A stretch of 64,000 nucleotides of DNA from Alistipes provencensis (GCF_900083545.1 NZ_LT559262.1:1650397-1714396), one strand, 5' to 3'. Positions 28,272 to 37,418 are shown, counted from the first letter of the stretch. Notes: generated by a model not told the origin, from the letters alone. Translations and numbers: made by a program.

Positions 28272-29087
28272 TCAAAGGTTGTTTATCAGCATCGAAAGGT
28301 TTTCGGCCGGACGGCACAGCCGCAGCAGGATGAGTGCCGAGCACCATACGGCGAGAAACAGGGTATCGCGCATTTTCCATGCCGGGCGTTCGGACACCCC
28401 CTCCGGGATGCGCCCCGAAAATCCCCGCGCCAGCATCGCCCGGCTGATCTGCTCGGCCCGGTCGAACGTGCGGATCAGCAACTGTCCGACGAGTGTTCCC
28501 CAAATCTTCAGCGGGTAGGATTTGCGCCCGAAACTTCGTGCGTCGCGGGCCTGCTGCATGGCCGCGGCCTCTTCGATCAGGACATAAAGGTAACGGTAGA
28601 CGAAAAGCAACTGCGTGGTGAAAACGGCCGGTACCCCCAGCCGCTGCATGCTCCGGCAGAGACCGTAGTAGCCGGTGCTGCCGATCAGCACGAGCAGCGC
28701 CTGCACCGACAGCAGGCCGCGCAGGACGATCGAGAGAAACGAAATCCAGCCGGCGGTGACGACCACCGCGCCTACCCGGAAAACCGGCTCGCGGTCGTAG
28801 AAGAGGTTGAAAACGCCGATAAAGGCGACGAACGGCAGCACGACGAGCGACCGCCGGAAAATCGTTGCGCAGCTCAGGCCGCCCATTGCGCAGGTGACGA
28901 TCGGAAAGACGCAGAACAGCAGCAGCTCCGGAAGCCGGGGAAGCGGCACGGAGAGCATCGTCACGAGGAAAACCACCGTGACGAGCAGTTTGGCCCGTGC
29001 ATCCGTGCGATGGAGCGGACTTTGCATCCGGGCGGTCCGCTCCATCGCATCCAATGCACAAAGTACATGCTGCAATCGGTTTTTCAT
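28272..29087 (-). CDS. cbiQ: ECF-type metal transporter transmembrane protein (CbiQ/NikQ)
   Basis: A 271-residue membrane protein of the CbiQ family. The chosen start (29087) gives MKNRLQHVLCALD and overlaps the cbiM stop by 4 bp; the longer open frame upstream overlaps cbiM and is rejected. It has four to six TM helices and the cytoplasmic coupling motif ARGF (MLARGFSG) preceded by ARDARSFG, which are the two alanine-arginine motifs that contact the ATPases. It couples ATP hydrolysis by CbiO to metal passage through CbiM. Context points to nickel. Confidence 0.93.
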   Translation of the reverse strand: MKNRLQHVLCALDAMERTARMQSPLHRTDARAKLLVTVVFLVTMLSVPLPRLPELLLFCVFPIVTCAMGGLSCATIFRRSLVVLPFVAFIGVFNLFYDREPVFRVGAVVVTAGWISFLSIVLRGLLSVQALLVLIGSTGYYGLCRSMQRLGVPAVFTTQLLFVYRYLYVLIEEAAAMQQARDARSFGRKSYPLKIWGTLVGQLLIRTFDRAEQISRAMLARGFSGRIPEGVSERPAWKMRDTLFLAVWCSALILLRLCRPAENLSMLINNL

Positions 29088-30076
29088 TCCTGCTTTTGTC
29101 CGGCGCGGAACAGACAGGAGGCGCCGAACACGGCCAGCAGAATGGCCCCGCTTCCCACGATTCCCGCAAACGTCGTGTTGTAATCGGGTATGACGGCCGT
29201 TTTCTCCTGAATGGCGGCGGCTCTCCGGTGCAGGCCGTCGGACGCAGGTTCCAGTTCGGTCCGCCCCGCCGTCTTCTCGATCGACCATTCCAGTCCGTCG
29301 GGATCGGACGAAGCGATCCACGAGAACGACCCGGCGACGAGCAGCGCCGCCAGCGCGATCGCCGCAAAGGCCTTTCCGAACCGCTGTCTTCCGGAGGTGC
29401 GTTCCCGGCGGACGCCGTACAGCAGTTCGGGCTTATAACGCTGCACGATGTAGATCACCGCCGCCGTAGCCAGCCCCTCGCCGATACCGATGAACAGATG
29501 GATCGGGAGCATGAACAACAGAAACTGTCCCATCGGCAGCGCGGTGATGCCCGACGCTTCGGTTTCGATCGTCACGGCCAGTGCGCCCAGTTCGAGTCCG
29601 GCCACCGAAGCGAGCAGCGACGCGGCGAGGATGCGCCCCGGCGATGCGCCGCGTTTCATCAGCGGCCTGAACAGCAGCGGATAGGCTACCAGACACGACA
29701 GCACCGCCATGTTGAGGATATTGGCGCCCAAAGCCATGAAACCGCCGTCGGCGAAAACCAGACACTGGATCACCAGTACGGAGGCCAGCGTAATCAGCGC
29801 GGCCCAAGGACCCAGTATCGCCGAGAGCAGGATGCCGCCGACCAGATGGCCGCTCGAGCCCGTTCCCGGAATAGAGAAATTTATCATCTGGGCGGCGAAG
29901 ATGAAGGCGCCCATCACACCCATCAGCGGAACGATGTGCTCGTCCCGCCCGTCGGGTTCGGGGCGGGCGTTGCGCGGATGTTTGACTTTCCGGATCGCCG
30001 TTCCGAGCAGGACCAGCGATACGGCTCCCGTAACGGCGAATACCGGCGGGGAGACCAGTGCGTCGGACATGTGCAT
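29084..30076 (-). CDS. cbiM: ECF-type metal-binding protein CbiM/NikM fused to a PDGLE domain
   Basis: A 330-residue membrane protein. It starts MHMSDALVSP, the family's N-terminal metal-binding hook in which His2 and the free amino end ligate Ni or Co. It has the conserved core PLMGVMGAFIFAAQMINFSIPGTGSSGHLVGG (about 50-82) and helices up to about 215. The C-terminal part (about 230-330) holds SDPDGLEWSIEKTAG and a last TM helix, which is the PDGLE/CbiN-like accessory unit often fused to NikM. With CbiQ and CbiO it forms a complete importer. Its place after ureD and the urea channel supports nickel as the cargo. Confidence 0.95.
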   Translation of the reverse strand: MHMSDALVSPPVFAVTGAVSLVLLGTAIRKVKHPRNARPEPDGRDEHIVPLMGVMGAFIFAAQMINFSIPGTGSSGHLVGGILLSAILGPWAALITLASVLVIQCLVFADGGFMALGANILNMAVLSCLVAYPLLFRPLMKRGASPGRILAASLLASVAGLELGALAVTIETEASGITALPMGQFLLFMLPIHLFIGIGEGLATAAVIYIVQRYKPELLYGVRRERTSGRQRFGKAFAAIALAALLVAGSFSWIASSDPDGLEWSIEKTAGRTELEPASDGLHRRAAAIQEKTAVIPDYNTTFAGIVGSGAILLAVFGASCLFRAGQKQE

Positions 30077-30109
30077 AGTCTGTCGTTTTTCAGGTTTTTA
30101 GGTCGCCCT

Positions 30110-30132
30110 GCCCGGCAACGGCCGGACCGGGC
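30110..30132 (-). other. Intercistronic hairpin after the urea channel gene
   Basis: The inverted repeat GCCCGG/CCGGGC with an 11-nt loop lies just past the urea channel stop and before cbiM. There is no U-tract on the minus strand, so it is not a simple terminator. It could set the relative RNA levels of the two flanks. Confidence 0.45.
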
Positions 30133-30138
30133 GGACGG

Positions 30139-31182
30139 TTATTTCGTTTTCGCGCCCGGCTGCTGCGCCGCCAGATGCTTCTTGTTTTCCGGATACCAGT
30201 TCGAATGGTCGGGCTTCTGCTCGTCGTCGAACCTGACGAGCGGCAGCAGGAAGAGCCATGTCGTGATACAGAACGGTCCGGTCAGGGTGGCGATTCCGAC
30301 AGGCGCCATCAGCACATACATGCCGGCCTGAACGAACACCGTCACCAGAATCCCCAGAACGGCCCACAGCGCCGAGCGGAAATTCGGCTTGTAAAACACC
30401 GTCGCCAGTGCAATGGCCGTCAGCACGGGGCTGTATCCGTAAAGTCCTTCGGAGATGTCCGGGCCCGACGCTTTCAGCACGATGACCGTCAGCAGCGCCA
30501 GCGCCGAGCCGATCGCGGCCCAGAGCGCCGCCCAGCGGCTGCAAAGGAACAGTCCCGCGAGGAAACAGATTCCCGTCACCCACGAATCGATCAGAAAGAC
30601 CTGTCCGATACCTTTCAGCCAGTAAACCGCCAGATCGCCCAAACGGATGCTCTCCAGCGATGAAAAGGCCGCCGGAAGCGACGGGTCGGACATGTGCGTC
30701 GTCGGCAGCCCGTGCATGGCGCGTGCCGCCAGCAGGAACATCCATGTGCAGAAGACGAACGGAAAGGTGAACGAATTGACCTTCCATGGCGCCATCACGT
30801 TGTTGAATCCCGTGCGCACCCATGTCGTCAGCGCCGAACAGAGCACCAGCGCCAGCCACATCCAGACGGTGTTGCCCATGAACGTAGGAAACGCGCACCC
30901 CACCAGCACGCCGTTGAAACCCCAGAGTCCCTGCTCGCCGTCCTTGGCCGGAAAGCCGAGCAGATAGCCCGTCACCGTAGAGACGGTCACGCCCAGCAGG
31001 GCGCCCCAGCCCACAAGTCCCTGCCCCTCGGTATAGGCGCCCCAGAAAATGCCGATCATAAACAGGAGTCCTGTCCATGCGCTGTTCTGAAACATCACCT
31101 GCCCGGTGCCGCGCAGCAGAATTTTGATAAACTCGAAAGAGCCTCCGCCGGCCCCTTCGGATCGAGCGATCGTATTTGCCAT
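30139..31182 (-). CDS. Urea transporter (UT family channel)
   Basis: A 347-residue polytopic protein of the UT/Yut family. Two homologous halves carry the family repeats GLWGFNGVLVGCAFPTF and EGLYGYSPVLTAIALATVF. NVMAPWKVNSFTFPFVFCTW and the C-terminal CITTWLFLLPL correspond to the pore-lining motifs. It allows rapid diffusion of urea across the inner membrane to the cytoplasmic urease. It lies 30 bp after ureD in the same direction, within one operon from ureA to cbiO. Confidence 0.95.
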   Translation of the reverse strand: MANTIARSEGAGGGSFEFIKILLRGTGQVMFQNSAWTGLLFMIGIFWGAYTEGQGLVGWGALLGVTVSTVTGYLLGFPAKDGEQGLWGFNGVLVGCAFPTFMGNTVWMWLALVLCSALTTWVRTGFNNVMAPWKVNSFTFPFVFCTWMFLLAARAMHGLPTTHMSDPSLPAAFSSLESIRLGDLAVYWLKGIGQVFLIDSWVTGICFLAGLFLCSRWAALWAAIGSALALLTVIVLKASGPDISEGLYGYSPVLTAIALATVFYKPNFRSALWAVLGILVTVFVQAGMYVLMAPVGIATLTGPFCITTWLFLLPLVRFDDEQKPDHSNWYPENKKHLAAQQPGAKTK

Positions 31183-31212
31183 ATTTGCATTATTTAACTA
31201 TTAACAAAGTTC

Positions 31213-32127
31213 CTATCTCCACGGAAACTCTTCGGGCAAAGGTTTGCCCTTGATTTCCTGCCGGACCGAGGAGCAGAATTCGCGGATGAGTTTTTTCACG
31301 GGTGCCGTCTCCTCGCCTAAAACTTTATAGAGCAGCCCCGCATCGTTCGGCAGGCGCGTGATGCCGGCCGCCAGCCGGCGGTCGCGGTCGATGAAGGCCG
31401 GCGTCCGTTCGTAGATGTTGTCGGCGTGTTCCGGAGGCGTCAGTACGATCACGTTGGCGAAAACGTCGTACCCGTTCATCGCGCCGAGCGTCGAGGGCGC
31501 GTGCATTTCGGGCCGGATGATGAATTTTTCGCGGAACAACTGCTCCCCGCCGGGGCGTTCGGCATGGGAGCAGACCGAAAGAATGTCGTACTGGAAAGTC
31601 TCGCCCCGGTCGAAATATTTCCGGCCGCTCATGTAAATCTCCGAATAGAACAGCGTGGCCGACGGCGCGATGCGGATCGCCGTGTCGGCGATGAACCGCG
31701 TGTGCCGGCACGGGATGGTCGGTTCGGGCAGGTATTCCAGATAGGCGTTCTCTTCGAGCTCGAACACCTGTGTCAGTCCCGAATAGTTGTAGCGCATCTC
31801 GGCCAGTTTGGTCGCCGCTCCGGTCGAAATGTGGGCATAGGCGCCTTTGCGGACGACGAAACGCTGTTCATAGCGATCGCCGTCCACGTTGGGGCCTCCC
31901 GAGGAGAGGATGTAAACGCACGGCATCTCGGGCATGCCTTCGTCGAAATAGAGTTCCTGCTGGACGATCAGCGGCGCATGCCGTTCCAGATCGCGCATGA
32001 TCGACTTGCCGTCGTCGTCGAGCTCGAATCCCAAGTAGAGGTATCCCATTTTCCCCGGAGTGCCGACAGGCATCGCCTTCGGCTCTTCGAGGTAGGGGCT
32101 CATCTCTTTGGCTGCTGTGAAATTCAT
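31213..32127 (-). CDS. ureD: Urease accessory protein UreD
   Basis: A 304-residue UreD/UreH protein. It shows [20 protein letters not shown] (the family's gGlvgGD equivalent), STGAATKL and the [16 protein letters not shown] motif. UreD binds apo-urease and, together with UreF and UreG, forms the nickel-loading complex. Its ATG overlaps the ureG stop by 4 bp, which suggests translational coupling. Confidence 0.95.
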   Translation of the reverse strand: MNFTAAKEMSPYLEEPKAMPVGTPGKMGYLYLGFELDDDGKSIMRDLERHAPLIVQQELYFDEGMPEMPCVYILSSGGPNVDGDRYEQRFVVRKGAYAHISTGAATKLAEMRYNYSGLTQVFELEENAYLEYLPEPTIPCRHTRFIADTAIRIAPSATLFYSEIYMSGRKYFDRGETFQYDILSVCSHAERPGGEQLFREKFIIRPEMHAPSTLGAMNGYDVFANVIVLTPPEHADNIYERTPAFIDRDRRLAAGITRLPNDAGLLYKVLGEETAPVKKLIREFCSSVRQEIKGKPLPEEFPWR

Positions 32128-32795
32128 CGTAGGGCGCCGGTTAGGGGTTCCGAAACTTTCTCTTTGTCGTTGTCGAGGTCGAAAAGCGCCATCCGGCGGA
32201 TCAGGGCGACCAGTTCGTCGATCCCTTCACCCGTCATGCAGTTGGTGAATACGAACGGTTTGCCCGGACGCATCAGCTCGGAATCGCGCCGCATCACTTC
32301 GAGATCGGCACGGACATAGGGGGCCAGATCGGTCTTGTTGATAACCAGAATATCGGACTGGGATATCCCCGGTCCGTCCTTGCGGGGAATCTTGTCGCCC
32401 GCGGCCACATCGATCACATAGATGAAAAAGTCCACCAGCGCAGGGCTGAACGTGAGGGTGAGGTTGTCGCCGCCCGACTCGATCAGCACCACGTCGCCGT
32501 CGGGGAACCGGGCCTCCATCTCCTCGACCGCCGCGATGTTCATCGAAGGGTCCTCGCGCACGGCCGTATGGGGGCACGCTCCGGTCTCGACGCCGATGAT
32601 CCGCTCCTCGACAAGGATGCCCTTCAGCATTTTGCGTACATGCTTGGCGTCTTCCGTGGTTACCACGTCGTTGGTTATCACCAGCACTTTGTAGCCCATG
32701 TCCAGAAGCCGCGGGGTGATGGCTTCGATCAGCGCCGTCTTGCCGGAGCCCACGGGGCCGCCGATTCCGATTCTGCAAGTTGTATTGTTGCTCAT
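32124..32795 (-). CDS. ureG: Urease accessory GTPase UreG
   Basis: A 223-residue SIMIBI-class GTPase with P-loop [15 protein letters not shown], the nickel-binding CPH motif in [11 protein letters not shown], Walker B-like [12 protein letters not shown], and NKTDL. GTP hydrolysis by UreG drives transfer of nickel into the active site. It is separated from ureF by 107 bp holding a strong hairpin, the largest gap within the urease gene set. Confidence 0.97.
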   Translation of the reverse strand: MSNNTTCRIGIGGPVGSGKTALIEAITPRLLDMGYKVLVITNDVVTTEDAKHVRKMLKGILVEERIIGVETGACPHTAVREDPSMNIAAVEEMEARFPDGDVVLIESGGDNLTLTFSPALVDFFIYVIDVAAGDKIPRKDGPGISQSDILVINKTDLAPYVRADLEVMRRDSELMRPGKPFVFTNCMTGEGIDELVALIRRMALFDLDNDKEKVSEPLTGALR

Positions 32796-32883
32796 AATTT
32801 TATCTTTCTGTTTTTACATTCGTTTATCCCGGGGTGGCAGCGCAAATCCGGCTCCGAACGACCCGGCCTGCCATCGCCTATAA

Positions 32884-32904
32884 AACCCACTTCTTAAGTG
32901 GGTT
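32884..32904 (-). terminator. Hairpin with T-tract between ureF and ureG
   Basis: Perfect 9-bp stem AACCCACTT/AAGTGGGTT with a 3-nt loop, overlapping the ureF stop codon. On the minus strand it is followed by TTTTA. It may act as a partial terminator or attenuator inside the operon. Confidence 0.5.
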
Positions 32905-33595
32905 AGTTCATAAACATGCGTTTGGTTCCCTTTTCGTGCAGCGAGGCGAGAATGTCGATCTGCGGCACGAAGGTATACATGTCGTCGAAGTCCATGTCGC
33001 CCGCCGTGTCATAGAGTTCGCCAAGCTTTTCGGCGGCCCGGAACAGGATGCGCTGCGTGTCGTAGTGCGACACGCGCACGCAGCGGAGGGCCGCGCTGAC
33101 GACCATGTTGACCACGCCGTACTGGTGGGAGCAGAAAAGCTCCTTTTCGGAGATTCCGCAGGCCGCGAATACGATACCCTGCGCCACGGGATAAGTGCCG
33201 GGGGTGCGGCCGCCGGCGATGTCGCCGAGCCACCGCGCTGCGGTTTCATCGGGAAAGATGTGTTTCGACAGCTCGGCCAGCTTCTTGCCCATGCGCCGGG
33301 TCATCAGCCGCGCCTCGGCGTTCATCTTGCAGAGAACGGCCTGACGGTCGGCATTGAGGATACCCTCGTAATAACCGAGGTTATAGCTGCGGAAAGCGTG
33401 CAGCGCCGCGACTCCGTCGGTGAAGGCGGCCTGCCGGACAATGTCCTGCGTATATTGTTCGAGCGTCGCGGCGTCGTGCACCAGTTCCTCTTCGGCGGCC
33501 GTTTCCAGCCCGTTGGAGAAGGAGAAGGTCCCGACCGGAAAGGCCGAGTCGGTGAATTCGAGCAGCCGCATGACGGTTGTTGCGTCGTCGGTCAT
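32903..33595 (-). CDS. ureF: Urease accessory protein UreF
   Basis: A 230-residue, largely helical UreF protein. The start chosen (MTDDATTVMRLLEFTDSAFPVGTFSFSNGLE) places the family's conserved DSAFPVGxFSxSxGLE motif at the expected N-terminal position; the longer frame overlaps ureE and is rejected. Further motifs are RMGKKLAELSKHIF and HQYGVVNMVVSAALRCVRV. UreF bridges UreD-urease and UreG. It starts 10 bp past the ureE stop. Confidence 0.95.
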   Translation of the reverse strand: MTDDATTVMRLLEFTDSAFPVGTFSFSNGLETAAEEELVHDAATLEQYTQDIVRQAAFTDGVAALHAFRSYNLGYYEGILNADRQAVLCKMNAEARLMTRRMGKKLAELSKHIFPDETAARWLGDIAGGRTPGTYPVAQGIVFAACGISEKELFCSHQYGVVNMVVSAALRCVRVSHYDTQRILFRAAEKLGELYDTAGDMDFDDMYTFVPQIDILASLHEKGTKRMFMN

Positions 33596-33605
33596 AAGGA
33601 TGGGT

Positions 33606-34181
33606 TTAATGCGCGTGCGCATGTTCGTGATGGTGGTGTACGTCGCTGTCGGGACCTGTGCCGCCGAACAGACGCCGGATTTCATGGGGCGCCAAATAGG
33701 GAATCACCTCCGAACCGGGCTGGAACGAGTAGGCGACACCTTCTATATGGTGCGTACGCATCACGCTGTCCATCACTTTCTTGTCCACCGTCAGCGGAAT
33801 GTAGACCTTCGTCCCCTTGACCACTGCGGGCCAATGCTGGTTGCCGATGGCATGACCGAGTTCCACTGAGATATGGATGATCGTTTCCGGCGTTTGACGC
33901 GCCAGATCCGAAAGGTCTGCGACCAGCACGTCGTTGAGTCGGATGCGGATGGCCGCGATGCGGTGCTGTTCGGGCAGGTACTCGATAATATCGCCGTCGA
34001 GCATCTGCGAGTGGCGTTTCAACGCCACGGCGTATTCGTTTTCCCGGTCGCCTTTGACCACGAAGCGGCTTTTCTGGGCCGTCCACTGGTCGAGATCGAT
34101 ATATTCGATTTCGGCTTCCCGCGCTTTCTTCATCCATTCGGGATCCTGCAAATTGCCTATGATTTCCGTATATATTTTCAT
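33606..34181 (-). CDS. ureE: Urease accessory nickel metallochaperone UreE
   Basis: A 191-residue UreE. The start MKIYTEIIGNLQD is preferred to an in-frame ATG 51 bp upstream. It has the N-terminal peptide-binding domain, the C-terminal metal-binding domain with GHAIGNQHWPA (conserved nickel-site His), and a histidine-rich tail ending in HHHHEHAHAH. UreE hands nickel to UreG. The strong His tail suggests added nickel storage capacity. Confidence 0.95.
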   Translation of the reverse strand: MKIYTEIIGNLQDPEWMKKAREAEIEYIDLDQWTAQKSRFVVKGDRENEYAVALKRHSQMLDGDIIEYLPEQHRIAAIRIRLNDVLVADLSDLARQTPETIIHISVELGHAIGNQHWPAVVKGTKVYIPLTVDKKVMDSVMRTHHIEGVAYSFQPGSEVIPYLAPHEIRRLFGGTGPDSDVHHHHEHAHAH

Positions 34182-34207
34182 CGGATTCGTTTTTAAGTCG
34201 GTTTTAA

Positions 34208-34243
34208 TTTCCGGGAGCACACCCTGCGGCATGCTCCCGGAAA
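34208..34243 (-). other. Strong intercistronic hairpin after ureC
   Basis: A perfect 12-bp stem TTTCCGGGAGCA/TGCTCCCGGAAA with a 12-nt loop lies between the ureC stop and the ureE start. On the transcribed strand it is not followed by a U-tract, so it probably protects the upstream ureABC RNA or tunes the ratio of structural to accessory subunits. Confidence 0.55.
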
Positions 34244-34253
34244 AAAGTCAGGA

Positions 34254-35972
34254 TTACGAGAACCAGAGCAGTTGGCTCAGGGGGAATTTGTCGGCAGGTT
34301 TGACGTAGGCGCGGATGTCGTTGACCAGCACGTCGAACGTTTCGGGATTCACGTCGATCTTCGGCATTCCTCCGTTGCGCACCATGTCGTATTTGGTGAG
34401 CTGGCGGGTGCGGCGCACGGGCTGCACCATACGATGCAGGTGGAGACGTTCCTTGATACCGCTTTGGAATGCGGCGTTCGAAACGAACGAAAGGCACGTT
34501 TCGGGTAGCGTGCGGCCGAAAGCGCCGTACATCGGACGGTAATAGCACGGCTGCGGCGTCGGGAGCGACGCGTTGGGGTCGCCCATGTTCGACCAGTTGA
34601 TCAGGCCGCCCTTGATGACCATCTTGGGTTTGGCACCGAAGAACTGCGGCTCCCAGAGTACGAGGTCGGCGACTTTGCCCTTCTCGACCGATCCGAGGTA
34701 GTCGGAGACACCGTAAGTGATGGCCGGGTTGATCGTGATTTTGGCGATGTAACGCAGCACGCGGAAGTTGTCGTTCCCGTCGGCATCCTCGGCAAGCTTG
34801 CCGCAGGCGTTCTTCATGAACGACGCCATCTGGAACGTGCGCATGAACGATTCGCCGATACGGCCCATGGCCTGCGAGTCGGACGAAACCATCGACAGCA
34901 CGCCCAGATCGTGCAGCACGTTCTCCGCGGCCTGCGTTTCGGGACGCACGCGGCTCTCGGCAAAGGCCACGTCCGACGGAATCTTCGGATTGAGGTTGTG
35001 GCAGACCATGATCATGTCGAACAGCTCGGCTTGGGAATTGATGCCGAACGGCAGGGTCGGATTGGTCGACGAAGGCAGCACATAGGGCATCGACGCCACT
35101 TTCAGCAGATCGGGGGCGTGTCCGCCGCCGGCGCCTTCGGTGTGGTAGGTATGGATCGTGCGGCCGTCCATGGCGGCAATCGTATCTTCGACATATCCGC
35201 TCTCGTTGAGCGTATCGGAGTGGATGGCCACCTGCACGTCGAAACGATCGGCGACGCCCAGCGCGGCGCGGATCGCAGCGGGAGTCGAACCCCAGTCCTC
35301 GTGAATCTTCAGGCCGCAGGCTCCGGCCTCGATCTGCTCTTCGAGCGGCTGGTTCATCGAGCAGTTGCCTTTGCCCAGCAGGCCGACGTTTACCGGAAGC
35401 CCCTCGATCGACTCCAGCATGCGTTCGATGTTCCAGCGGCCGGAAGTGATGGTGGTGCCGTTACTGCCGTCCGTAGGGCCGATTCCGCCGCCGAACAGGG
35501 TCGTAATGCCGTTGCTCAGGCAGGCGTAGGCCTGCTGCGGGGAGATCATGTGCACATGGCCGTCGATGCCGGCCGCTGTCAGGATCAGGTGTTCGCCCGA
35601 TATGGCGTCGGTTGCGGTGCTGGTTACCAGATCGGGATGCACGCCGTGCATGATATTCGGATTGCCCGCCTTGCCGATACCGGCGATTTTTCCGTCCTTG
35701 ACACCCACATCGGCCTTCACGACGCCCAGATTGGCGTCGATGATCGTCACGTTGGTGATAACGAGGTCGAGCGAACCCTCCTTCGAGGTCATCGTATTGG
35801 CCAGCCCCATGCCGTCACGGATGGTTTTACCGCCGCCGTAGACGACTTCGTCGCCGTATTCGCGCAGGTCTTTTTCGATCTCGACGTAAAGATCGGTGTC
35901 ACCCAGCCGGATCTTGTCGCCGACGGTAGGACCGAAAAGATTGTTGTATTCTTGACGTGAAATTGTTGCCAT
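34254..35972 (-). CDS. ureC: Urease alpha subunit UreC
   Basis: A 572-residue catalytic subunit, of usual length. It holds the first His pair in GIDGHVHMI, the carbamylated Lys in CGLKIHEDWG, metal-site His in VAIHSDTLNE and HTYHTEGAGGGHAPD, the mobile-flap Cys and catalytic His in MVCHNLNP, and the last Asp in SSDSQAMGR. It hydrolyses urea to ammonia and carbamate at a dinickel centre. The residue after the flap His is Asn, whereas the urease sequences I recall have CHHL. All essential ligands are present. The gene lies 5 bp after ureB. Confidence 0.98.
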   Translation of the reverse strand: MATISRQEYNNLFGPTVGDKIRLGDTDLYVEIEKDLREYGDEVVYGGGKTIRDGMGLANTMTSKEGSLDLVITNVTIIDANLGVVKADVGVKDGKIAGIGKAGNPNIMHGVHPDLVTSTATDAISGEHLILTAAGIDGHVHMISPQQAYACLSNGITTLFGGGIGPTDGSNGTTITSGRWNIERMLESIEGLPVNVGLLGKGNCSMNQPLEEQIEAGACGLKIHEDWGSTPAAIRAALGVADRFDVQVAIHSDTLNESGYVEDTIAAMDGRTIHTYHTEGAGGGHAPDLLKVASMPYVLPSSTNPTLPFGINSQAELFDMIMVCHNLNPKIPSDVAFAESRVRPETQAAENVLHDLGVLSMVSSDSQAMGRIGESFMRTFQMASFMKNACGKLAEDADGNDNFRVLRYIAKITINPAITYGVSDYLGSVEKGKVADLVLWEPQFFGAKPKMVIKGGLINWSNMGDPNASLPTPQPCYYRPMYGAFGRTLPETCLSFVSNAAFQSGIKERLHLHRMVQPVRRTRQLTKYDMVRNGGMPKIDVNPETFDVLVNDIRAYVKPADKFPLSQLLWFS

Positions 35973-35977
35973 ATCCT

Positions 35978-36505
35978 CTATTTTTTAGTGTTGTTGCTTT
36001 TTTTCATAGCGGCCTCGGCTTCGCTTTCCGAAATGTTCTTGAACCCTGCATGCCGGGCTTTGCGTCCGGCATGTATATGTGCCGGGAAATAGGTGGGCGC
36101 ATCCTCGTCGCCCGTATATCCCATCACCAGACCGTTGAAGCCGATCACGCGGCGTTTGCCCGAATAGGCCACGACCTCGACCTCTTTCTGGTCGCCCGGT
36201 TCGAACCGGATGGCGGTCGTTGCGGGAATGTTCAGGTGACAGCCGAAAGCGGCGTCGCGGTCGAACTCCAGATAGCGGTTAACCTCGAAGAAATGAAAAT
36301 GCGAACCGACCTGAATCGGACGGTCGCCGGTATTGCGCACGACAAGCTGCACGGTCTTGCGGCCGGTATTGTACTCGATCGGGGCATTCATCAGGATTAC
36401 TCCTCCGACGACGACGGACTTCGCAGGTTTGAAGCCGGGTTTATTCGGATAAAGACTCGCCGCCTGCACCTGATTTTTCGCAGGGGCGGGATTTTTCGTA
36501 CTCAT
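35978..36505 (-). CDS. ureB: Urease beta subunit UreB
   Basis: A 175-residue UreB. The core (about 28-140) holds [38 protein letters not shown] and [19 protein letters not shown]. It is longer than the usual 100-125 residues because of a polar N-terminal extension (about 27 residues) and a charged C-terminal tail (about 35 residues). It packs with UreA and UreC in the urease holoenzyme. It starts 17 bp after ureA. Confidence 0.97.
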   Translation of the reverse strand: MSTKNPAPAKNQVQAASLYPNKPGFKPAKSVVVGGVILMNAPIEYNTGRKTVQLVVRNTGDRPIQVGSHFHFFEVNRYLEFDRDAAFGCHLNIPATTAIRFEPGDQKEVEVVAYSGKRRVIGFNGLVMGYTGDEDAPTYFPAHIHAGRKARHAGFKNISESEAEAAMKKSNNTKK

Positions 36506-36522
36506 AATCAGGATTTTTTAAA

Positions 36523-36825
36523 TTACTTAATAGGATGGTGGATGCTCACCAGACGGGAACCGTCCGTAAACACGGCTTCGACCTGCAACAGGTCGATCAT
36601 GTCGGCGACGCCCTCCATGACGTCGCTTTTCTTCAGTACGCTGGCCGCTCCTTTCATAACCTCCTCCACGGTCTTGCCTTCACGCGCTCCCTCCAGTGCG
36701 GTGGACGTGATGTAGGCTACGGCCTCCGGGTAATTCAGTTTCAGCCCTTTTTTCATGCGCCTTTCGGCGATCATCCCGAGCGAAAGCAGCATGAGCTTGT
36801 CAATCTCTTTCGGTGTCAAGTGCAT
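36523..36825 (-). CDS. ureA: Urease gamma subunit UreA
   Basis: A 100-residue UreA of normal length, starting [14 protein letters not shown] and containing [26 protein letters not shown] and the C-terminal [18 protein letters not shown]. It is the first gene of the urease operon. No convincing TAnnTTTG box was found within 120 bp upstream; a long inverted repeat lies there instead. Confidence 0.97.
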   Translation of the reverse strand: MHLTPKEIDKLMLLSLGMIAERRMKKGLKLNYPEAVAYITSTALEGAREGKTVEEVMKGAASVLKKSDVMEGVADMIDLLQVEAVFTDGSRLVSIHHPIK

Positions 36826-36884
36826 AATAAACGATTTTTATAGTTAATCCGGCTCCGCATCCCCGCAGGCCATACATACCCCGC

Positions 36885-36948
36885 CGGGGCAGCGATTCGC
36901 CGGTACTGATCAGCAGAGGCTCCAAATAGGATGCCAAAAGCTGCCCCG
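36885..36948. promoter_or_regulatory. Inverted repeat between ureA and crcB
   Basis: Perfect 9-bp arms CGGGGCAGC (36885-36893) and GCTGCCCCG (36940-36948) enclose 46 nt that include the palindrome CTGATCAG. It lies in the divergent region between the urease operon and crcB. It could be a structured RNA leader of either gene or a pair of operator half-sites. It does not match the fluoride riboswitch as I know it. Confidence 0.35.
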
Positions 36949-36985
36949 TGGCGATCCGCGGCAAAAAACGGAAGTCCTGTGGCAT

Positions 36986-36993
36986 TAAATTTG
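36986..36993 (+). promoter_or_regulatory. Putative -7 promoter box of crcB
   Basis: TAAATTTG matches TAnnTTTG, 47 bp before the crcB ATG. Confidence 0.5.
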
Positions 36994-37040
36994 TCCGGGG
37001 AAGAATCCGAATGGTAGAATCAATTAAAAACGTGTGAATT

Positions 37041-37418
37041 ATGTTTAAAGCGATGATGATTGCGGGACTCGGCGGTTTTATCGGCACATGCCTGCGCTTT
37101 CTGACGGGAAAACTGGCTCATGTCATTACGGTTTCCGCGTTTCCATGGGGTACGTTCGCCGTCAATATTATCGGGAGTTTCGTGATCGGCATCTTTTTCG
37201 GACTGGCCGAAAAGGCCCACGTCATCTCACCGTCGATGAACGTATTCCTGATCACCGGCTTCTGCGGCGGTTTCACCACCTTTTCGTCGTTCGCCGACGA
37301 CATGTACCTGCTCCTGCAACAGAAACACTGGCTCTATTTCGGCCTTTACGTCGGCCTGAGCTTCATGCTGGGGCTGATACTCGTATGGCTGGGACGCTCG
37401 CTGATAAAGACGGTATAG
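37041..37418 (+). CDS. crcB: Fluoride efflux channel CrcB/Fluc
   Basis: A 125-residue four-helix membrane protein with the Fluc motifs GLGGFIGTCLRF, FPWGTFAVNIIGSFVIG (pore Asn) and TGFCGGFTTFSSF (the phenylalanine box). It works as a dual-topology dimer that exports fluoride. It is divergent from the urease operon, with no evident functional link to it. A hairpin follows at 37537-37560. Confidence 0.96.
   Translation: MFKAMMIAGLGGFIGTCLRFLTGKLAHVITVSAFPWGTFAVNIIGSFVIGIFFGLAEKAHVISPSMNVFLITGFCGGFTTFSSFADDMYLLLQQKHWLYFGLYVGLSFMLGLILVWLGRSLIKTV

Noticed and set aside
36949..37040. Fluoride riboswitch upstream of crcB
   Set aside because: The conserved core elements of the crcB motif are not visible between the promoter box and the ATG.
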